Shown here one piece after another: positions 63,305-64,000 of a stretch of DNA of 64,000 nucleotides. Position 1 is the stretch's first letter. Each line of letters begins with the position of its first letter. The stretch comes from Mesorhizobium sp. M2D.F.Ca.ET.226.01.1.1. GTDB lineage: Bacteria > Pseudomonadota > Alphaproteobacteria > Rhizobiales > Rhizobiaceae. Location: contig NZ_RZOY02000006.1 in assembly GCF_004022705.2 (NCBI RefSeq), positions 342,943 through 406,942 of the forward strand, in the 5' to 3' direction. The notes under the pieces were generated by a model that had not been told where the DNA came from, did no database searches, and saw only the letters and a program-made list of their open reading frames with translations. The position numbers and the translations under genes are program-made.

Positions 63305-64000
63305 CTAGTGCGCCAGCTCGCGCAGATTGGTGCGGATCAGGTTCATCAGCTGTTCGGAAAACGAGTGGTGCACGTAGCCCCGCGCGGTGATGATGCCGAC
63401 GGCGCGGTGGGCGTCGCGATGGTCGATCGGCACCACTCGCATGCGCTCGTCATTGCGCGAGATAGCGATGCCGGGCACCACGCAGACGCCCAGCCCCGAC
63501 GACACCAGCGCCACCGCCGTCTGCGCGCTTTCGACTTCATATTGCGGCTTGAGCTCGATCCCCTCCGCCGCCGTCAACCGGTCGAGCAGGCCGCGCACCG
63601 CCGTCTTGCGGTTGAGCAGGATCAGCGGAAAGCGCTTCAGGTCCGACAGATTGAGCTTCTTCTCGCCGCCATAGCTCTCAGTCGGAATGCAGGCCATCAG
63701 CGGATCGTCGAGGATCGACTCGAACTGGAAGTCGTTGAGGTTCGGCAGTTCGGGACCGATGTAGAATTCAACCTCCTGCTGCTGCAACAGCGCAAGTGCC
63801 CCCTGCGGCGGCGTCTCGATGACCTCGACGATCGAGCGCGGATAGCGCAATTTGAACGTCGCCAATATGTCGCCCAGCCGGCTCGCCGCAAGCGTCGGCG
63901 CGCAGGCAATCTGCACCTTGCCCTTGCGCCGCGCGGCGATCTCGGTCAGCCGGTCGAGGCTGGTCTGCACCTGCGACATCGCATTGGCGATCTCCTCGAA
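63305..64000 (-). CDS. LysR-type regulator (partial, N-terminus outside window)
   Basis: Only the effector-binding domain and part of the linker helix are in the window (about 231 codons to the edge); the helix-turn-helix lies beyond the right end. Segments VQIACAPTLAASRLGDILAT, SGLGVCVVPGIAISRNDERM and IDHRDAHRAVGIITARGYVH are typical of the LysR substrate domain. The first ATG in view (63979) is internal. It converges on the aldehyde dehydrogenase and could regulate the adjacent hydroxyacid operon. Confidence 0.88.
   Translation of the reverse strand, partial: FEEIANAMSQVQTSLDRLTEIAARRKGKVQIACAPTLAASRLGDILATFKLRYPRSIVEVIETPPQGALALLQQQEVEFYIGPELPNLNDFQFESILDDPLMACIPTESYGGEKKLNLSDLKRFPLILLNRKTAVRGLLDRLTAAEGIELKPQYEVESAQTAVALVSSGLGVCVVPGIAISRNDERMRVVPIDHRDAHRAVGIITARGYVHHSFSEQLMNLIRTNLRELAH

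Overview
The window is high-GC, densely packed chromosomal or megaplasmid DNA from an alphaproteobacterium of the order Hyphomicrobiales, most likely Mesorhizobium or a close relative. This rests on the pcaDCHGB/pcaQ arrangement, the 2-aminoethylphosphonate cluster whose PhnA and PhnY active-site numbering matches Sinorhizobium meliloti, and several families of intergenic palindromes typical of rhizobia. I see no tRNA, rRNA, CRISPR array, transposase or phage gene. The region is a chain of catabolic operons, most with their own transporter and regulator.

Layout. (1) 1-12348, hydroxy-aromatic acids: pobA (cut by the left edge), pcaB, pcaG, pcaH, pcaC, pcaD (minus), pcaQ (plus), then a plus-strand ABC transporter (Tat-exported binding protein, two ATPases, two permeases), an SDR and a frameshifted vanillin-type aldehyde dehydrogenase. 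pcaQ lies between two inverted copies of one promoter/operator, so the ring-cleavage operon and the uptake operon share the same control. (2) 12489-18554, a carbohydrate system: ketose 3-epimerase-like isomerase, ATPase, permease, binding protein, LacI regulator and a divergent 2-hydroxyacid dehydrogenase. (3) 18565-24657, trehalose and glucan: otsB, membrane-anchored otsA, a glycogen-debranching-type glucosidase and a GT4 glycosyltransferase. (4) 24729-32002, a polyamine/opine-type ABC transporter (one permease frameshifted) facing a MocR regulator and a D-amino-acid-dehydrogenase-like flavoprotein. (5) 32164-33922, a ROK regulator and a peptide-deformylase-like protein lacking two of three metal ligands.

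(6) 34211-40262, the most unusual segment: a ThDP-dependent enzyme, a 968-residue fusion of a catalase-related heme domain with a cyclooxygenase/alpha-dioxygenase-type heme domain, and a translationally coupled nitroreductase-like protein. Each heme domain keeps its recognisable distal and proximal residues, which suggests a two-step oxylipin enzyme: a fatty-acid hydroperoxide made by one half and rearranged or cleaved by the other. (7) 40267-53064, a complete 2-aminoethylphosphonate locus: phnW, phnA, phnY, a flavoprotein, pbfA, a 2-hydroxyacid dehydrogenase, phnSTUV and a divergent LysR regulator. (8) 53074-64000, assorted metabolism: a PQQ-type sugar dehydrogenase lipoprotein with a DUF2231 membrane protein, a class III aminotransferase, an L-2-hydroxyglutarate-oxidase-like flavoprotein, S-formylglutathione hydrolase, an SDR / isopropylmalate-tartrate dehydrogenase / FMN hydroxyacid oxidase operon, a divergent aldehyde dehydrogenase, and a LysR gene cut by the right edge.

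Three short indels (vanillin-type dehydrogenase, one permease, and probably the 5' end of the heme fusion) disturb otherwise well-conserved reading frames. They could be real decay or consensus errors, and the raw reads would decide. All functions come from sequence motifs and gene context read by eye; no database search was run.
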